A stretch of 64,000 nucleotides of DNA from Candidatus Gastranaerophilales bacterium (GTDB lineage Bacteria > Cyanobacteriota > Vampirovibrionia > Gastranaerophilales > Gastranaerophilaceae): the NCBI GenBank assembly GCA_944324255.1, contig CALUVM010000001.1:116896-180895 (forward strand), given 5' to 3'. Shown one piece after another: positions 35,284-44,409 of this stretch (positions are counted from its first letter, which is position 1; every line of letters starts with the position of its first letter). A program made the translations under genes and the position numbers. The notes below the pieces were generated by a model, which did no database searches, had not been told where the DNA came from, and was given only the letters and a program-made list of their open reading frames with translations.

Positions 35284-36126
35284 ATGTACAAATTAGGAAT
35301 TATAGGATACCCGCTTTTACATTCAATATCGGCTGCTATTCAAAAAGCCGGTTTTGAAAGTCTGGGCATAGAAGGTTCATATGACGTTTTAGAAACCCCT
35401 CCGGAGGATTTAATCTCCAGAATCAAATTCCTTAAATCAAATGATTACGCCGGATTTAATGTAACAATACCGCTTAAAGTTCCAATGTCATTATTTCTGG
35501 ATGATATAGATGATTATGCAAATATTGCAGGATGTGTAAATACTGTTAAAATTATGCCGGATAAAACTTTTATCGGATACAATACTGATATTTACGGGTT
35601 TAAAACTGCAATTCCCGACGATATAAATCTTACGGGAAAACTTGCGAGTATTCTCGGTACAGGCGGAGCTGCAAGAGCTGCCGTTGTTGGTCTTGCAGAA
35701 AAAGGGATTAATAAAATTGATTTCTATACTCGAAATATTATCAATTCCAGGCAGACTCTTGACTATATGAGAGCTAAATTTCCTCAAATAAATTTTAATG
35801 TGTATCAGATTCAAAACATAAGAAGTCTTGAAGCTTCCGCTATTATTGTCAATGCAACTCCCATAGGAATGAAAGGCTTTATGGCTGATCAAATGCCTTT
35901 GGATATAAAAGATTTAGACAATCTAAAACCGGATACAGCAGTATACGATATTGTTTATAATCCGATGAAAACGGTTCTTTTGAATGAAGCTCAAAAACGG
36001 GGATTGAAGACGATAAGCGGCTTGGATATGCTGATATATCAGGCTCAGCGTGCTATTGAGATTTGGACAGGAAAAAGCCCCGATTTTAAGCTTATGAAAA
36101 TAGCAGCATTGGAAGCGTTACAGTAG
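35284..36126 (+). CDS. aroE: Shikimate dehydrogenase
   Basis: 280 aa. Reduces 3-dehydroshikimate with NADPH. The N-terminal substrate domain shows GYPLLHSISAAIQ (the family's GxPxxHSxSP with Pro replaced by Ala), the catalytic lysine in FNVTIPLKVP, and the conserved NTD of IGYNTDIYGF. The Rossmann loop is GTGGAARA. SD gggagag upstream. Chorismate-pathway companion pheA lies 14 kb away. Confidence 0.93.
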   Translation: MYKLGIIGYPLLHSISAAIQKAGFESLGIEGSYDVLETPPEDLISRIKFLKSNDYAGFNVTIPLKVPMSLFLDDIDDYANIAGCVNTVKIMPDKTFIGYNTDIYGFKTAIPDDINLTGKLASILGTGGAARAAVVGLAEKGINKIDFYTRNIINSRQTLDYMRAKFPQINFNVYQIQNIRSLEASAIIVNATPIGMKGFMADQMPLDIKDLDNLKPDTAVYDIVYNPMKTVLLNEAQKRGLKTISGLDMLIYQAQRAIEIWTGKSPDFKLMKIAALEALQ

Positions 36127-36266
36127 CTTAATAAAACTTACCCAAAATCTTGCGTAAGAGGTTATTTTAAGTTAGAATTAATAACATAAGAGAGAGTTAG
36201 AAATATTGCCCGAACGGCTTGGTATTGGGTTTTTACCTGTATCAGAAAGAAGGAGAAATAAGTATT

Positions 36267-37862
36267 ATGAATAAAATCCAAATAAAGGCAGAAGTACTTG
36301 CTACCTTAAATGCTTTATCAACGGCTTCTTTTCCGAATCCTTCTTTGTTAACAGATTTAAAACAAATAGAAGATAAAAAAACTATTTTTGATATTTTAAT
36401 AAGGGAACTTGTTAACTCCTCTGAAAACAGGGCTTTGCTCATCTGCTGGTTATTAACTGAAATTATTGAAAGAGATAAACTGAACGATGAATTGTGGGAT
36501 GTTATCAAAAGTCCTGAATACAATGACCATGTAAAGATGATAGCGTTCAATATGCTTAAAGATTTAGGAAATAAAATTGATTATGAGGTTATAAGCGGAT
36601 ATTTTGAACAGTTTAATGAGTTGATTAATAGAGAAACAAAAGAACTTCTTGAAACTGCAATAATGAATCCTGAAGCTCAGATTGATTTTATGGACTATTT
36701 AAATTCTTTAACGGATGATGATAAAATTTTGCTTATAAAATCCCTTGAAGAAGATTATGCTTATGATGCGCTTGCGAATATTTTGATACCTGTTTTTGTC
36801 TATTACAAGGATAATAAAGTTGGTGAAACCGCTCTTGATATATTAGCAAAAACAAAATCACAACTCGCTTTCCACGCTCTTGAAAGTTCAAAACAATACG
36901 TATCAGAGCCTCTTTTGGGCAGAATTAATAAAGCAGTTTCTGAATTAAAACTTTCAGGAATAAGAGTGGATAATACGGTTGAATTTTATAAAAATATTCT
37001 CAAAGAATCCAAACCGTATAAGTCTTATATCTCATTTCCTGACGGACATGGGAATCTTGCTATTATCTTTACAAGAATCCGCCAGAATAAAACTTTGCAA
37101 TTTCTCGCAATTGTAATAAATCCTGAATACGGAATCCTGGATGCGTTTGGTTTTAACTCCATGAATGAAAGAGATTTTTATAAAATCGTCGATAAATTTT
37201 ATAATTATCAAGAAAAATATGAAATTGAACCGGGTGTTGTTAAATACCTGCTTAATCAAGCTATTGAAAGCTCTTATGCTAATAATGAAAGAATTCCGTA
37301 TGAATATGTATGCTGGGAAAGTATACTTCTCGACATTGAGCCGGTTCGTCCTGAAGTTAATCTCGAGAAAAAAGAGCTTAATCAAAAAGAAATTGACTCA
37401 CTCTGTCTAAGTGAATATGTTCAGAACTGGTTTTTTGATGAAATCACCTCTTCTGAATTTAAGGAATTTATTGATAAATTATCTAAAGAGTTCAAGGCAA
37501 ACAATTTCAATGTTGATTTAGATAAATATGTTGCTGATAACTTTGACAGTATTTATACCGCAAAAGAGCTTGCATATCAGATAGTTAAGTTTAATATGGC
37601 TGCATATTTAAGACATCTTAAAGGGGATGATAAAACAGCGCAGCTATTTTATTCATTAAATACAAACTATGCATTTTTAACAAATGTAATCAGAAAAAGT
37701 ATTTATGAATACTATGTAGGCAAACGGTATTTACTTAAAAACCAAAGAAAAACTTCCAATCTATTTGAGAAGAAAATGCATCCTGAATCAGGAGATTTTG
37801 AGCTGCTGCAGCTTGATATGATAGTTTCTTCCATAGAAGCAAAGTGGGTAGATAATGCATAA
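36267..37862 (+). CDS. HEAT-like helical repeat protein of unknown function
   Basis: 531 aa from ATG 36267 (SD aaggagaaa; an upstream in-frame start would begin in untranslated sequence). Residues 1-240 read as paired-helix repeats of the HEAT/ARM kind (ENRALLICWLLTEIIERDKL, HVKMIAFNMLKDLG, AYDALANILIPVF). Residues 250-400 are an alpha/beta region (YKSYISFPDGHGNLAIIFTR), and the C-terminal part is helical again. No signal peptide. It overlaps ruvX by 8 bases. Probably a lineage-specific scaffold; no catalytic motif seen. Confidence 0.6.
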   Translation: MNKIQIKAEVLATLNALSTASFPNPSLLTDLKQIEDKKTIFDILIRELVNSSENRALLICWLLTEIIERDKLNDELWDVIKSPEYNDHVKMIAFNMLKDLGNKIDYEVISGYFEQFNELINRETKELLETAIMNPEAQIDFMDYLNSLTDDDKILLIKSLEEDYAYDALANILIPVFVYYKDNKVGETALDILAKTKSQLAFHALESSKQYVSEPLLGRINKAVSELKLSGIRVDNTVEFYKNILKESKPYKSYISFPDGHGNLAIIFTRIRQNKTLQFLAIVINPEYGILDAFGFNSMNERDFYKIVDKFYNYQEKYEIEPGVVKYLLNQAIESSYANNERIPYEYVCWESILLDIEPVRPEVNLEKKELNQKEIDSLCLSEYVQNWFFDEITSSEFKEFIDKLSKEFKANNFNVDLDKYVADNFDSIYTAKELAYQIVKFNMAAYLRHLKGDDKTAQLFYSLNTNYAFLTNVIRKSIYEYYVGKRYLLKNQRKTSNLFEKKMHPESGDFELLQLDMIVSSIEAKWVDNA

Positions 37863-38253
37863 AATAATGGCTCTTGATGTCGGAACTAAAAGAATAGGGA
37901 TTGCTCTGAGCGACTACTTGCAGGTCATTGCTGTTCCGCATTCTTATATATCCAGAATCCCCGAAGAGACAGCTGTTGAGAAAATTCTTGAAATTGCCAA
38001 AGAAAACCGTGTTGAAAAAATTGTAATAGGGGTTCCTAAAAATATGGATGGAACAGAAGGTTTTCAGGCAAAAGATTGTATAAATTTTTCACAAAATTTT
38101 TCTGGATTTGATATAATACTGGAAGATGAAAGGTTAACTTCCGAAGAAGCTGAAGAACGCCTGAGAGAAAGAAAGATTAATTTCCGAAAAGAAAAAGGTC
38201 TTGTTGATATGGAAAGTGCTTGTGTTATACTGGAACAATATTTAGGAAAGTGA
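37855..38253 (+). CDS. ruvX: Holliday junction resolvase-like RuvX/YqgF
   Basis: 132 aa. RNase H-like fold: start IMALDVGTKRIGIALSD (first catalytic Asp), IVIGVPKNMDGTEG, and EDERLTSEEAEERL (acidic residues of the active site), ending with the MESACVILEQYL helix with the last acidic residue. The family acts in RNA processing (16S rRNA 5' end) and has been assigned Holliday-junction resolvase activity. Co-translated with the upstream helical protein; the DUF1292 gene starts 3 bases later. Confidence 0.92.
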   Translation: MHKIMALDVGTKRIGIALSDYLQVIAVPHSYISRIPEETAVEKILEIAKENRVEKIVIGVPKNMDGTEGFQAKDCINFSQNFSGFDIILEDERLTSEEAEERLRERKINFRKEKGLVDMESACVILEQYLGK

Positions 38254-38256
38254 ATT

Positions 38257-38541
38257 ATGGCAGAAGAAGAACAAAACTATGTAGAAATCCTCGATGAGGA
38301 AGGTAATGTAACTAAATGTGAAATCTATGATGTTATAGATTTTGAAGGTAAAACATATGCTATGTTATTGCCAATGGATGAAGATGAATCAAATGAGGAT
38401 TCGGAAGTTATCGTTATGGAGTATGTAGAAGAAGGAGATGACGGGTATTTCCAGAACATTGAAGACGATAACGAATTTCAGAAAGTTTGTGAATATATTC
38501 AAGCTCTTGAAGATGAAGAAGATGAAGAAATCGAGGAATAA
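38257..38541 (+). CDS. DUF1292 acidic protein
   Basis: 94 aa, very acidic. It follows the DUF1292 pattern: NYVEILDEEGNVTKCEIYDV, then a strand KTYAMLLPMDE, then EVIVMEYVEEGDDGYFQNIE and a closing helix. In Firmicutes the DUF1292 gene (yrzB) also sits directly after yqgF/ruvX, so the order is conserved. Function not established. Confidence 0.88.
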   Translation: MAEEEQNYVEILDEEGNVTKCEIYDVIDFEGKTYAMLLPMDEDESNEDSEVIVMEYVEEGDDGYFQNIEDDNEFQKVCEYIQALEDEEDEEIEE

Positions 38542-38543
38542 TC

Positions 38544-39893
38544 TTGTTTGAACGTTTTACCGAAAAAGCCGTAAATGCAGTAAGTGAATCACAGAAACTC
38601 GCTGCGGAACTTCAGAGTCCGGAAGTTTGTCCGGAACATCTTTTACTTGCTCTTGTCAGAGAAGCAAAAGGAGTTTCTTTAAAACTTTTCAGAATGTACG
38701 GTATAACCGGTGATAATATGAATACAGAAGTTGCAAAATATGCAAGAAGAACTTCTAAGAAACTTGAAAATATTCCTTTTAGTCATTCGTATAAAGATTT
38801 ATTAAAACATACATTGGACTTGGCATCCAGATCCGGAAATTCAAATATCTTATTTGAGCATTTATTTTTGACTGTTATAACGGAAAAAGATTCTAATATT
38901 CAAACAATACTGGAACATTTTAATTTTGATATATATAATGCCAGAGATATTTTGACAAAACTGGTACAGAAAAAAATAAAGAAGCTTGAGCATCCGGAAG
39001 CTGAAGATGATGAGGATAAAAATACGGTTACGGAATCCATCTATGAAGGAGAAGCTTTAACGGATGTTTTTGACAGAGCTGTATCAAAGCTCTCGGCAGC
39101 CGGTTATGAAATTTTAGGTACGGAACAGATAATGGCTTCAATTCTTGAGTCAGCTCCTTCCAATCTGCTTACCACAATTAACAATAGCGGAATAAATGCC
39201 GGCAACTTTGAAGAAAAACTTGCCAGTATTAAATCAAGAAAATCCGAATATGAAGGCAAAAAAATAATTTTTACACCAAATGCTTTCTTAATGATGAATC
39301 AGGCTTTGCAAACTTCAAAGGAACTCGGGTCCTCTGTAATTACTCCTGAGCATATAGTTCTAAGTATATTAAAGAATAAAAAAGGGCTTGCTTATGAAAT
39401 TATAAAATCTCTCGGGGTAAATGAGGAAAAACTTTCGGAAGATATTCTTAAGCCTATTGAAAAACAAATGAATGAAACTCTTCTGATAATGAAACTTGCT
39501 AAAGAAGAATCAAGAAGAATCGGGAGAAATATTGTAGGGACGGAAATGTTTCTGCTCGGAATAATAGCGGAAGGTACAAGTATTGCTTTTCAGGTATTGA
39601 GTGAGCTGGAAATTACAATGAAAGATGCACGTCAGGTTGTTGAAAATCTTGTAGGCTACGGAAACGAGTATTTTGATAAAGAAATTGTATTTACAAAACG
39701 GGCAAAAAGAGTTCTTGAAAAAGCATGGATTTCTGCTAAAAAAGCAAACAAAGACAAAATTGAAGCAAGTGATCTTTTACTTGCTATAACAGATGAGCCG
39801 GATTCTCTGGCGATGAAGGTTCTGGACACTCTAGGCGTTGATGCCGTGGAGATAAGACACGGATTGCTGCGTCTTGATAAACAGGAAAAGTAG
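38544..39893 (+). CDS. Clp_N-repeat protein without ATPase domain
   Basis: 449 aa, TTG start at 38544 (the family begins MFERFTEKA). At least five, probably six, Clp N-terminal repeats occur in tandem: FTEKAVNAVSESQKLAAEL...CPEHLLLAL; YKDLLKHTLDLAS...ILFEHLFL; LTDVFDRAVSKLS...GTEQIMASI; FTPNAFLMMNQAL...TPEHIVLSI; MKLAKEESRRIGRNIVGTEMFLLGI; FTKRAKRVLEKAW...ASDLLLAI. No Walker motifs follow, so this is three Clp_N domains and nothing else. In ClpC/ClpA these domains bind adaptors and substrates, so the protein may be an adaptor or decoy for a ClpC or ClpX partner; inference only. It starts 2 bases after the DUF1292 gene. Confidence 0.8.
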   Translation: MFERFTEKAVNAVSESQKLAAELQSPEVCPEHLLLALVREAKGVSLKLFRMYGITGDNMNTEVAKYARRTSKKLENIPFSHSYKDLLKHTLDLASRSGNSNILFEHLFLTVITEKDSNIQTILEHFNFDIYNARDILTKLVQKKIKKLEHPEAEDDEDKNTVTESIYEGEALTDVFDRAVSKLSAAGYEILGTEQIMASILESAPSNLLTTINNSGINAGNFEEKLASIKSRKSEYEGKKIIFTPNAFLMMNQALQTSKELGSSVITPEHIVLSILKNKKGLAYEIIKSLGVNEEKLSEDILKPIEKQMNETLLIMKLAKEESRRIGRNIVGTEMFLLGIIAEGTSIAFQVLSELEITMKDARQVVENLVGYGNEYFDKEIVFTKRAKRVLEKAWISAKKANKDKIEASDLLLAITDEPDSLAMKVLDTLGVDAVEIRHGLLRLDKQEK

Positions 39894-39905
39894 GATTAAA
39901 TCTTA

Positions 39906-41258
39906 ATGCAAGAACTTTGCGAAAGAATTATCACATTTTTAAAAGATTATGATTTACAGGATAAAACTATTATTGTAGGATTTTCCGGCGGTTATGATTC
40001 AATGTGTCTTTTAAATATTTTATCCGAAATTAAACAATGTGACGAATTTATTGACTTAAATGTAATAGCTGCTCATTATAATCATAATTGGCGGGGCGAG
40101 GAGTCTTTAAGAGAACAGGAAGTTTGCCGTTTATTTGCGGCAAGTAAGGGATTTGAATTTTATACCCAGAATGCTCCTTCAGGCTTAAAAAAGACAGAAG
40201 CTGACGCCAGAAAAGCACGCTATGAATTTTTTGAAGATGCTTATGAAGAATATGATGCGGATGCAGTATTTACCGCACATAATAAAGATGATAATGCTGA
40301 AACTGTTCTATACAGAGTAATTAAAGGTACAGGCGTTATTGGGCTTAAGGGGATATCCGAAAAAAGAGGGTATTTCTACAGACCGCTTTTAAAAACAAGC
40401 AGGGCGGAGATTGTATCCTATTGCGAAGAGCATAATTTATCGCCCAATGTAGATTCTTCAAATTTTAATACCGAATACAAAAGAAATTATATTCGTTTAA
40501 ATATTATACCTTCACTTGAAAAAATTAATCCGCTTGTAAAAGACAGCCTGAATACTCTGGCAGAGGTCGCAAGGAGTGATGATTTGATAATAGAAGAGTA
40601 TTTAAATACTTTTAAAGAGAAATTATATAAAGGGGATTCAATAATTTCAATCGAGTATAAAAAACTTTCGACACCTGTTAAGATGCGGATAATACATGAA
40701 TATGTTCAGAAATTTAACCTCGATTATGATAATAAAAGGATTAAAGAAATTTATGATTTTGTAGAGAGTAATCTTGAACATAGAAACGGCTCAACTCTAT
40801 CCCTTGCAGCAGCTCTCTGGCTGTATGTAGATGATAAAATAATCGAGACAATACCGCATAAGAAGAAAGCTTTTGATGAGCTTAAACCGGAGGTGTTAAT
40901 TTCCGGTGAAGGAGAATACAGAATCGGAGATAGAACATTTACAATAAAAAAATATGTTCCTAAAGATGTTTTCGTGTTTCCCGAATCAACCGCAAACTTT
41001 GTCTATGCTGACCTTTCCGGAGTAGAATTTCCGTTGACGCTCAGAACAAGGAAAGATGGAGATATAATTAATCCGTTCGGAATGCGCGGAAGTATGAAAT
41101 TGAAAAAATATATGAATGCGAAAGGGGTTTCCAGACACAGACGGGATGATATTCTGCTTTTAGCTTCAGGAGGTGAAATTCTCTGGGTAGTAGGAGCGGG
41201 GTTGAGCAATAAAATAGGGGTTAAGCAAATCCCTACGCATGTTATTGAAGTTGAATAA
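39906..41258 (+). CDS. tilS: tRNA(Ile)-lysidine synthetase TilS
   Basis: 450 aa. It modifies C34 of the AUA-reading tRNA to lysidine. PP-loop SGGYDSMCLL (residues 27-36), the conserved HYNHNWRGEES and ADxARxxRY segments (EADARKARYEFFEDA), HNKDDNAETVLYR, and a full C-terminal TilS domain (FPLTLRTRKDGDIINPFGM, then KLKKYM). Followed 16 bases later by hpt, the classic tilS-hpt order. Confidence 0.95.
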   Translation: MQELCERIITFLKDYDLQDKTIIVGFSGGYDSMCLLNILSEIKQCDEFIDLNVIAAHYNHNWRGEESLREQEVCRLFAASKGFEFYTQNAPSGLKKTEADARKARYEFFEDAYEEYDADAVFTAHNKDDNAETVLYRVIKGTGVIGLKGISEKRGYFYRPLLKTSRAEIVSYCEEHNLSPNVDSSNFNTEYKRNYIRLNIIPSLEKINPLVKDSLNTLAEVARSDDLIIEEYLNTFKEKLYKGDSIISIEYKKLSTPVKMRIIHEYVQKFNLDYDNKRIKEIYDFVESNLEHRNGSTLSLAAALWLYVDDKIIETIPHKKKAFDELKPEVLISGEGEYRIGDRTFTIKKYVPKDVFVFPESTANFVYADLSGVEFPLTLRTRKDGDIINPFGMRGSMKLKKYMNAKGVSRHRRDDILLLASGGEILWVVGAGLSNKIGVKQIPTHVIEVE

Positions 41259-41274
41259 AACACAGGAGCTGATT

Positions 41275-41805
41275 ATGATAAAAGAAACTGAACTCAAAAT
41301 GTTATTTGATTCCGAAACAATCCAAAAAAAAGTGGCAAAACTCGGAGAACAATTGAATAATGAATATGGAGATGAAATTCTGTATTTAATATGTGTATTA
41401 AAAGGTTCAGTTATGTTTCTTGTAGATTTATCGAAGCACTTAAAAATGCCGTTGAGAATGGAATTTATCAGACTATCAAGTTATGGTTCCGATTTTACAT
41501 CATCAGGTAAAGTTAATGCTGTTGATATTTCACTTCCTGATTTGAATGATAAAAATGTGCTGATAATAGAAGATATTATTGATACGGGACATACGGCGAA
41601 ATTCCTTATTGATTTTATAAGACACAATTTTAAGACGAAGAGCTTGAAATTCTGTTCACTTTTGGATAAAAAAATAAAAAGAGAAGTTGAAATAGATCCG
41701 GACTATTACGGTTTTGAAATTGATGACAAATTCCTTGTAGGATACGGCTTAGATTATGACGGATACTATAGGAATCTTCCTTATATCGGATATGTTGAAA
41801 CATAG
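41275..41805 (+). CDS. hpt: Hypoxanthine phosphoribosyltransferase
   Basis: 176 aa from ATG 41275 (SD caggagc); an in-frame start at 41239 would lie inside tilS. The PRPP-binding motif is VLIIEDIIDTGHTA. The flexible-loop region is EFIRLSSYGSDFTSSG, and the C-terminal strand is LVGYGLDYDGYYRNLPYIG. Salvages hypoxanthine/guanine with PRPP supplied by prs. Confidence 0.95.
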   Translation: MIKETELKMLFDSETIQKKVAKLGEQLNNEYGDEILYLICVLKGSVMFLVDLSKHLKMPLRMEFIRLSSYGSDFTSSGKVNAVDISLPDLNDKNVLIIEDIIDTGHTAKFLIDFIRHNFKTKSLKFCSLLDKKIKREVEIDPDYYGFEIDDKFLVGYGLDYDGYYRNLPYIGYVET

Positions 41806-41816
41806 GAGGTGCACTG

Positions 41817-43022
41817 ATGAATACGGTAAGAGAAATAAAGAAAGGTTTATATTATATAGGCTGTTCTGACAGAAGACTTGCCCTGTTTGAGAGTGCGTAT
41901 CCTATTCCGGAAGGGGTTTCATATAATTCATATATTTTGAAAGATGAAAAAAACGTATTATTTGATACGGTTGATAAAGCTTGTTCGGAGCAGTTTTTTG
42001 AGAATCTGGAGTCAGCTCTTGAGGGTAAACCTCTTGATTATATTGTGGTTCATCATATGGAACCAGACCACTGCGCTTTGTTACAAGATGTAATCAGTAT
42101 TTATCCGGAAGTTAAAGTTGTATCAACCCAGAAAACTGTTAATATGATAAAACAATTCTTTGATTTTGATATTGATTCAAAATCTGTTGTAGTCAAGGAG
42201 GGTGACGTGATAAATACAGGTTCTCATGAACTGGTATTTTATATGGCACCGATGGTTCACTGGCCGGAAGTTATGGTAACTTATGATAAGACAGATAAAA
42301 TTTTGTTTTCAGCTGATGCGTTCGGCTCCTTCGGTGCGATTAACGGGAACCTTTTTGATGAGGAAGTAAGTTGGGAAAGAGATTATCTTGATGAAGCAAG
42401 AAGATATTATACCAATATTGTAGGTAAATACGGACTTCAGGTTCAAATGCTTCTAAAAAAGGCTGCCGGTCTTGAGATTGAAATGATTTGTCCGCTGCAC
42501 GGGCTTATTATTAAGAATAATATTGATTTATTTGTTGAAAAATATGATAAGTGGTCGAGCTATACTCCTGAAGAAAAGGGGGTTGTAATAGCGTATTCGT
42601 CAGTTTATGGCGGAACTGAAAATGCTTTGAATATATTAGCCGGCATGCTGGCTGACAGCGGGGTGAAGAATATTAAGATGTATGATTTGTCATATACCCA
42701 TTATTCAAAAGTTTTAGCGGATTGTTTTAAGTATTCCAATCTCGTGCTTGGAACAACAACATATAATGGCGGAATTTTTGAATCAATGCAGAATTTTATC
42801 CATGTTCTGGTATCCCACAACCTGCAAAACAGAAAAATCAGTATTATAGAAAATGGCTCCTGGGCACCGGTTTGCGGAGGACAGATGAAAACTTTGCTTG
42901 AAGGCTTGAAAGGGACTGAATTTTTGGAACCGGGGCTTTGTATAAAATCAACCCTTAAAAATAGCCAGTATGTAGAGCTTGAAAATGTTGTAAATACAAT
43001 AGTAAAATCTTTAGGATTATAG
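41817..43022 (+). CDS. Flavodiiron protein (rubredoxin:oxygen/NO oxidoreductase)
   Basis: 401 aa. N-terminal beta-lactamase-like diiron domain with HHMEPDHCA (HxExDH ligands), HWPE and the SADAFGSFG Asp ligand, then CPLHG. C-terminal flavodoxin domain begins IAYSSVYGGTENA (FMN loop). It reduces O2 (or NO) to water (or N2O) as a detoxification step in anaerobes. The rubredoxin gene 36 bases on is its expected electron donor. SD aggaggtgc upstream. Confidence 0.95.
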   Translation: MNTVREIKKGLYYIGCSDRRLALFESAYPIPEGVSYNSYILKDEKNVLFDTVDKACSEQFFENLESALEGKPLDYIVVHHMEPDHCALLQDVISIYPEVKVVSTQKTVNMIKQFFDFDIDSKSVVVKEGDVINTGSHELVFYMAPMVHWPEVMVTYDKTDKILFSADAFGSFGAINGNLFDEEVSWERDYLDEARRYYTNIVGKYGLQVQMLLKKAAGLEIEMICPLHGLIIKNNIDLFVEKYDKWSSYTPEEKGVVIAYSSVYGGTENALNILAGMLADSGVKNIKMYDLSYTHYSKVLADCFKYSNLVLGTTTYNGGIFESMQNFIHVLVSHNLQNRKISIIENGSWAPVCGGQMKTLLEGLKGTEFLEPGLCIKSTLKNSQYVELENVVNTIVKSLGL

Positions 43023-43058
43023 TTTAATATAAATACAAAGATTTAAGGAGGATTAGTT

Positions 43059-43217
43059 ATGAAAAAATATGTATGCACAGTATGTCATTATGAGTATGAT
43101 CCGGCAGTAGGAGATCCGGATAATGGAATTGCTCCGGGTACAGCATTTGAAGACTTGCCTGCTGATTGGGTATGTCCGTTATGTTCTGTCGGCAAAGACA
43201 TGTTTGAAGCAGAATAA
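43059..43217 (+). CDS. Rubredoxin
   Basis: 52 aa. Two CxxC knuckles, [12 protein letters not shown] and [11 protein letters not shown], hold one iron, with the canonical spacing and the [20 protein letters not shown] centre. SD aaggagg. It follows the flavodiiron gene directly and should pass electrons to it. Confidence 0.96.
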   Translation: MKKYVCTVCHYEYDPAVGDPDNGIAPGTAFEDLPADWVCPLCSVGKDMFEAE

Positions 43218-43230
43218 AATGAAATAACGT

Positions 43231-43260
43231 AAAAAAGCCTCTTTTTTAAGAGGCTTTTTT
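43231..43260 (+). terminator. Terminator of the aroE-rubredoxin run
   Basis: 13-bp stem aaaaaagcctctt (43231-43243) with aagaggctttttt (43248-43260). The right end overlaps the first bases of the inverted-repeat element. Confidence 0.88.
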
Positions 43261-43669
43261 ACATAAAATGTATTATTTTATTAATCGGGGCTAATGCCGC
43301 CCCGTGCCCTGCACCAAAATTCTTTCTTTTTTAGGAATGAAAAAAGAAAGAATTTTGGATAAGAAAGAAAAACACCTGCTGCTGCATTTTTCTATCGAAA
43401 AATGCCTGTATTTGCTCACCACATCCCCTTCCCTCAAGGTGAGGTTGTAAGTTTTATTTACCCCAGCAGGCGTGTGACGAAGTCACTATAGCCTGCAAAA
43501 GAGTGCAGGCTCTGCCTGCTACAGCCATTTGAACTGATGTCCGAAGGACATTGAAAACTATGCGTACTTTCTTTTTCTTTTCGTACTTTTCTTTTTCTTT
43601 GCTTCGCAAATAAAGAAAAAGAAAAGTACAAAGATTTGAATATTATAAAATAATACATTTTATGTAAAA
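43257..43669. repeat. 413-bp MITE-like element: 25-bp terminal inverted repeats around six or seven hairpins
   Basis: Ends: 43257-43281 and 43645-43669 are exact inverted copies (25 bp). Inside are perfect or near-perfect hairpins: 18-bp stem 43314-43331/43341-43358; 9-bp 43384-43392/43397-43405; nested gcaggc...gtgac/gtcac...gcctgc at 43466-43496; gcaggc/gcctgc 43505-43519; atgtcc/ggacat 43537-43551; 18-bp stem 43583-43600/43612-43629. A direct repeat of cgtacttt(t)ctttttctttt also occurs at 43563 and 43582. No coding frame of substance. The GC content changes inside. This fills most of the 43218-43786 gap. Interpretation as a non-autonomous mobile element is an inference. Confidence 0.7.
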
Positions 43670-43721
43670 TTTCTAAATCCGTGTTATAATATATTATGCC
43701 CAATATCATACAAATTCATTA

Positions 43722-43749
43722 TTGTTTAATAGAATGTCTAATGTATAAT
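43722..43749 (+). promoter_or_regulatory. clpP-clpX promoter
   Basis: -35 TTGTTT (43722-43727), 16 bases, -10 TATAAT (43744-43749), with an SD (aaagga) before the ATG at 43787. It lies just outside the inverted-repeat element. Confidence 0.6.
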
Positions 43750-43786
43750 GAAAATGTTATTTAATATGTAGAAAGGAAAATAGAAG

Positions 43787-44374
43787 ATGAGTTTTGTACC
43801 TGTAGTAATCGAGCAGTCAAGCAGAGGCGAAAGGTCTTTTGATATCTTCTCAAGATTATTGAGAGAAAGAATTATATTTTTAGGGACCCCTGTAGATGAT
43901 ATGGTAGCGAACCTTATTGTTGCACAGCTTCTTCTTTTAGACAGCGAAAACCCGGAAAAAGATATTATGTTATATATTAACTCTCCGGGCGGAAGTGTTA
44001 CGGCAGGTTTTGCAATATATGACACGATGCAGCATATAAGAGCTGATGTATGTACAATTTGTTTAGGTCAGGCAGCATCTATGGGTGCATTTCTGCTGTC
44101 AAGCGGTGCTAAAGGTAAGAGAATGGCTCTTCCTCATTCAAGAGTTCTTATTCACCAGCCATTAGGCGGCGCACAGGGACAGGCTACCGATATCGAAATT
44201 CAGGCGCAAGAAATTTTGAGAATCAAAAAATCATTAAATGAAATTCTTGCAGCAAACACCGGTCAATCTTTGAAGAAAATTGAAAAAGATACAGATCGTG
44301 ATTATATTATGACTCCTCAAGAAGCTCTTGAGTACGGTATGATTGATAAAGTCATTACTAAAGACGAGTCATAA
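43787..44374 (+). CDS. clpP: ATP-dependent Clp protease proteolytic subunit
   Basis: 195 aa. Catalytic Ser in [11 protein letters not shown], His in [13 protein letters not shown], and the downstream Asp in the '[18 protein letters not shown]' region. The start [25 protein letters not shown] is that of a full ClpP. It forms the tetradecamer that works with ClpX encoded 35 bases downstream. Confidence 0.97.
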   Translation: MSFVPVVIEQSSRGERSFDIFSRLLRERIIFLGTPVDDMVANLIVAQLLLLDSENPEKDIMLYINSPGGSVTAGFAIYDTMQHIRADVCTICLGQAASMGAFLLSSGAKGKRMALPHSRVLIHQPLGGAQGQATDIEIQAQEILRIKKSLNEILAANTGQSLKKIEKDTDRDYIMTPQEALEYGMIDKVITKDES

Positions 44375-44409
44375 TAAACCGGAATATAAATACAAAAATT
44401 GGAGATAAC

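Noticed and set aside
43314..43629. CRISPR-like repeated hairpins
   Set aside because: The repeats differ in sequence and length, have no regular spacers, and there are no cas genes; they are one inverted-repeat element.
43458..43709. Frame inside the hairpin element (minus)
   Set aside because: It runs through the hairpins and has no SD and no recognisable domain.
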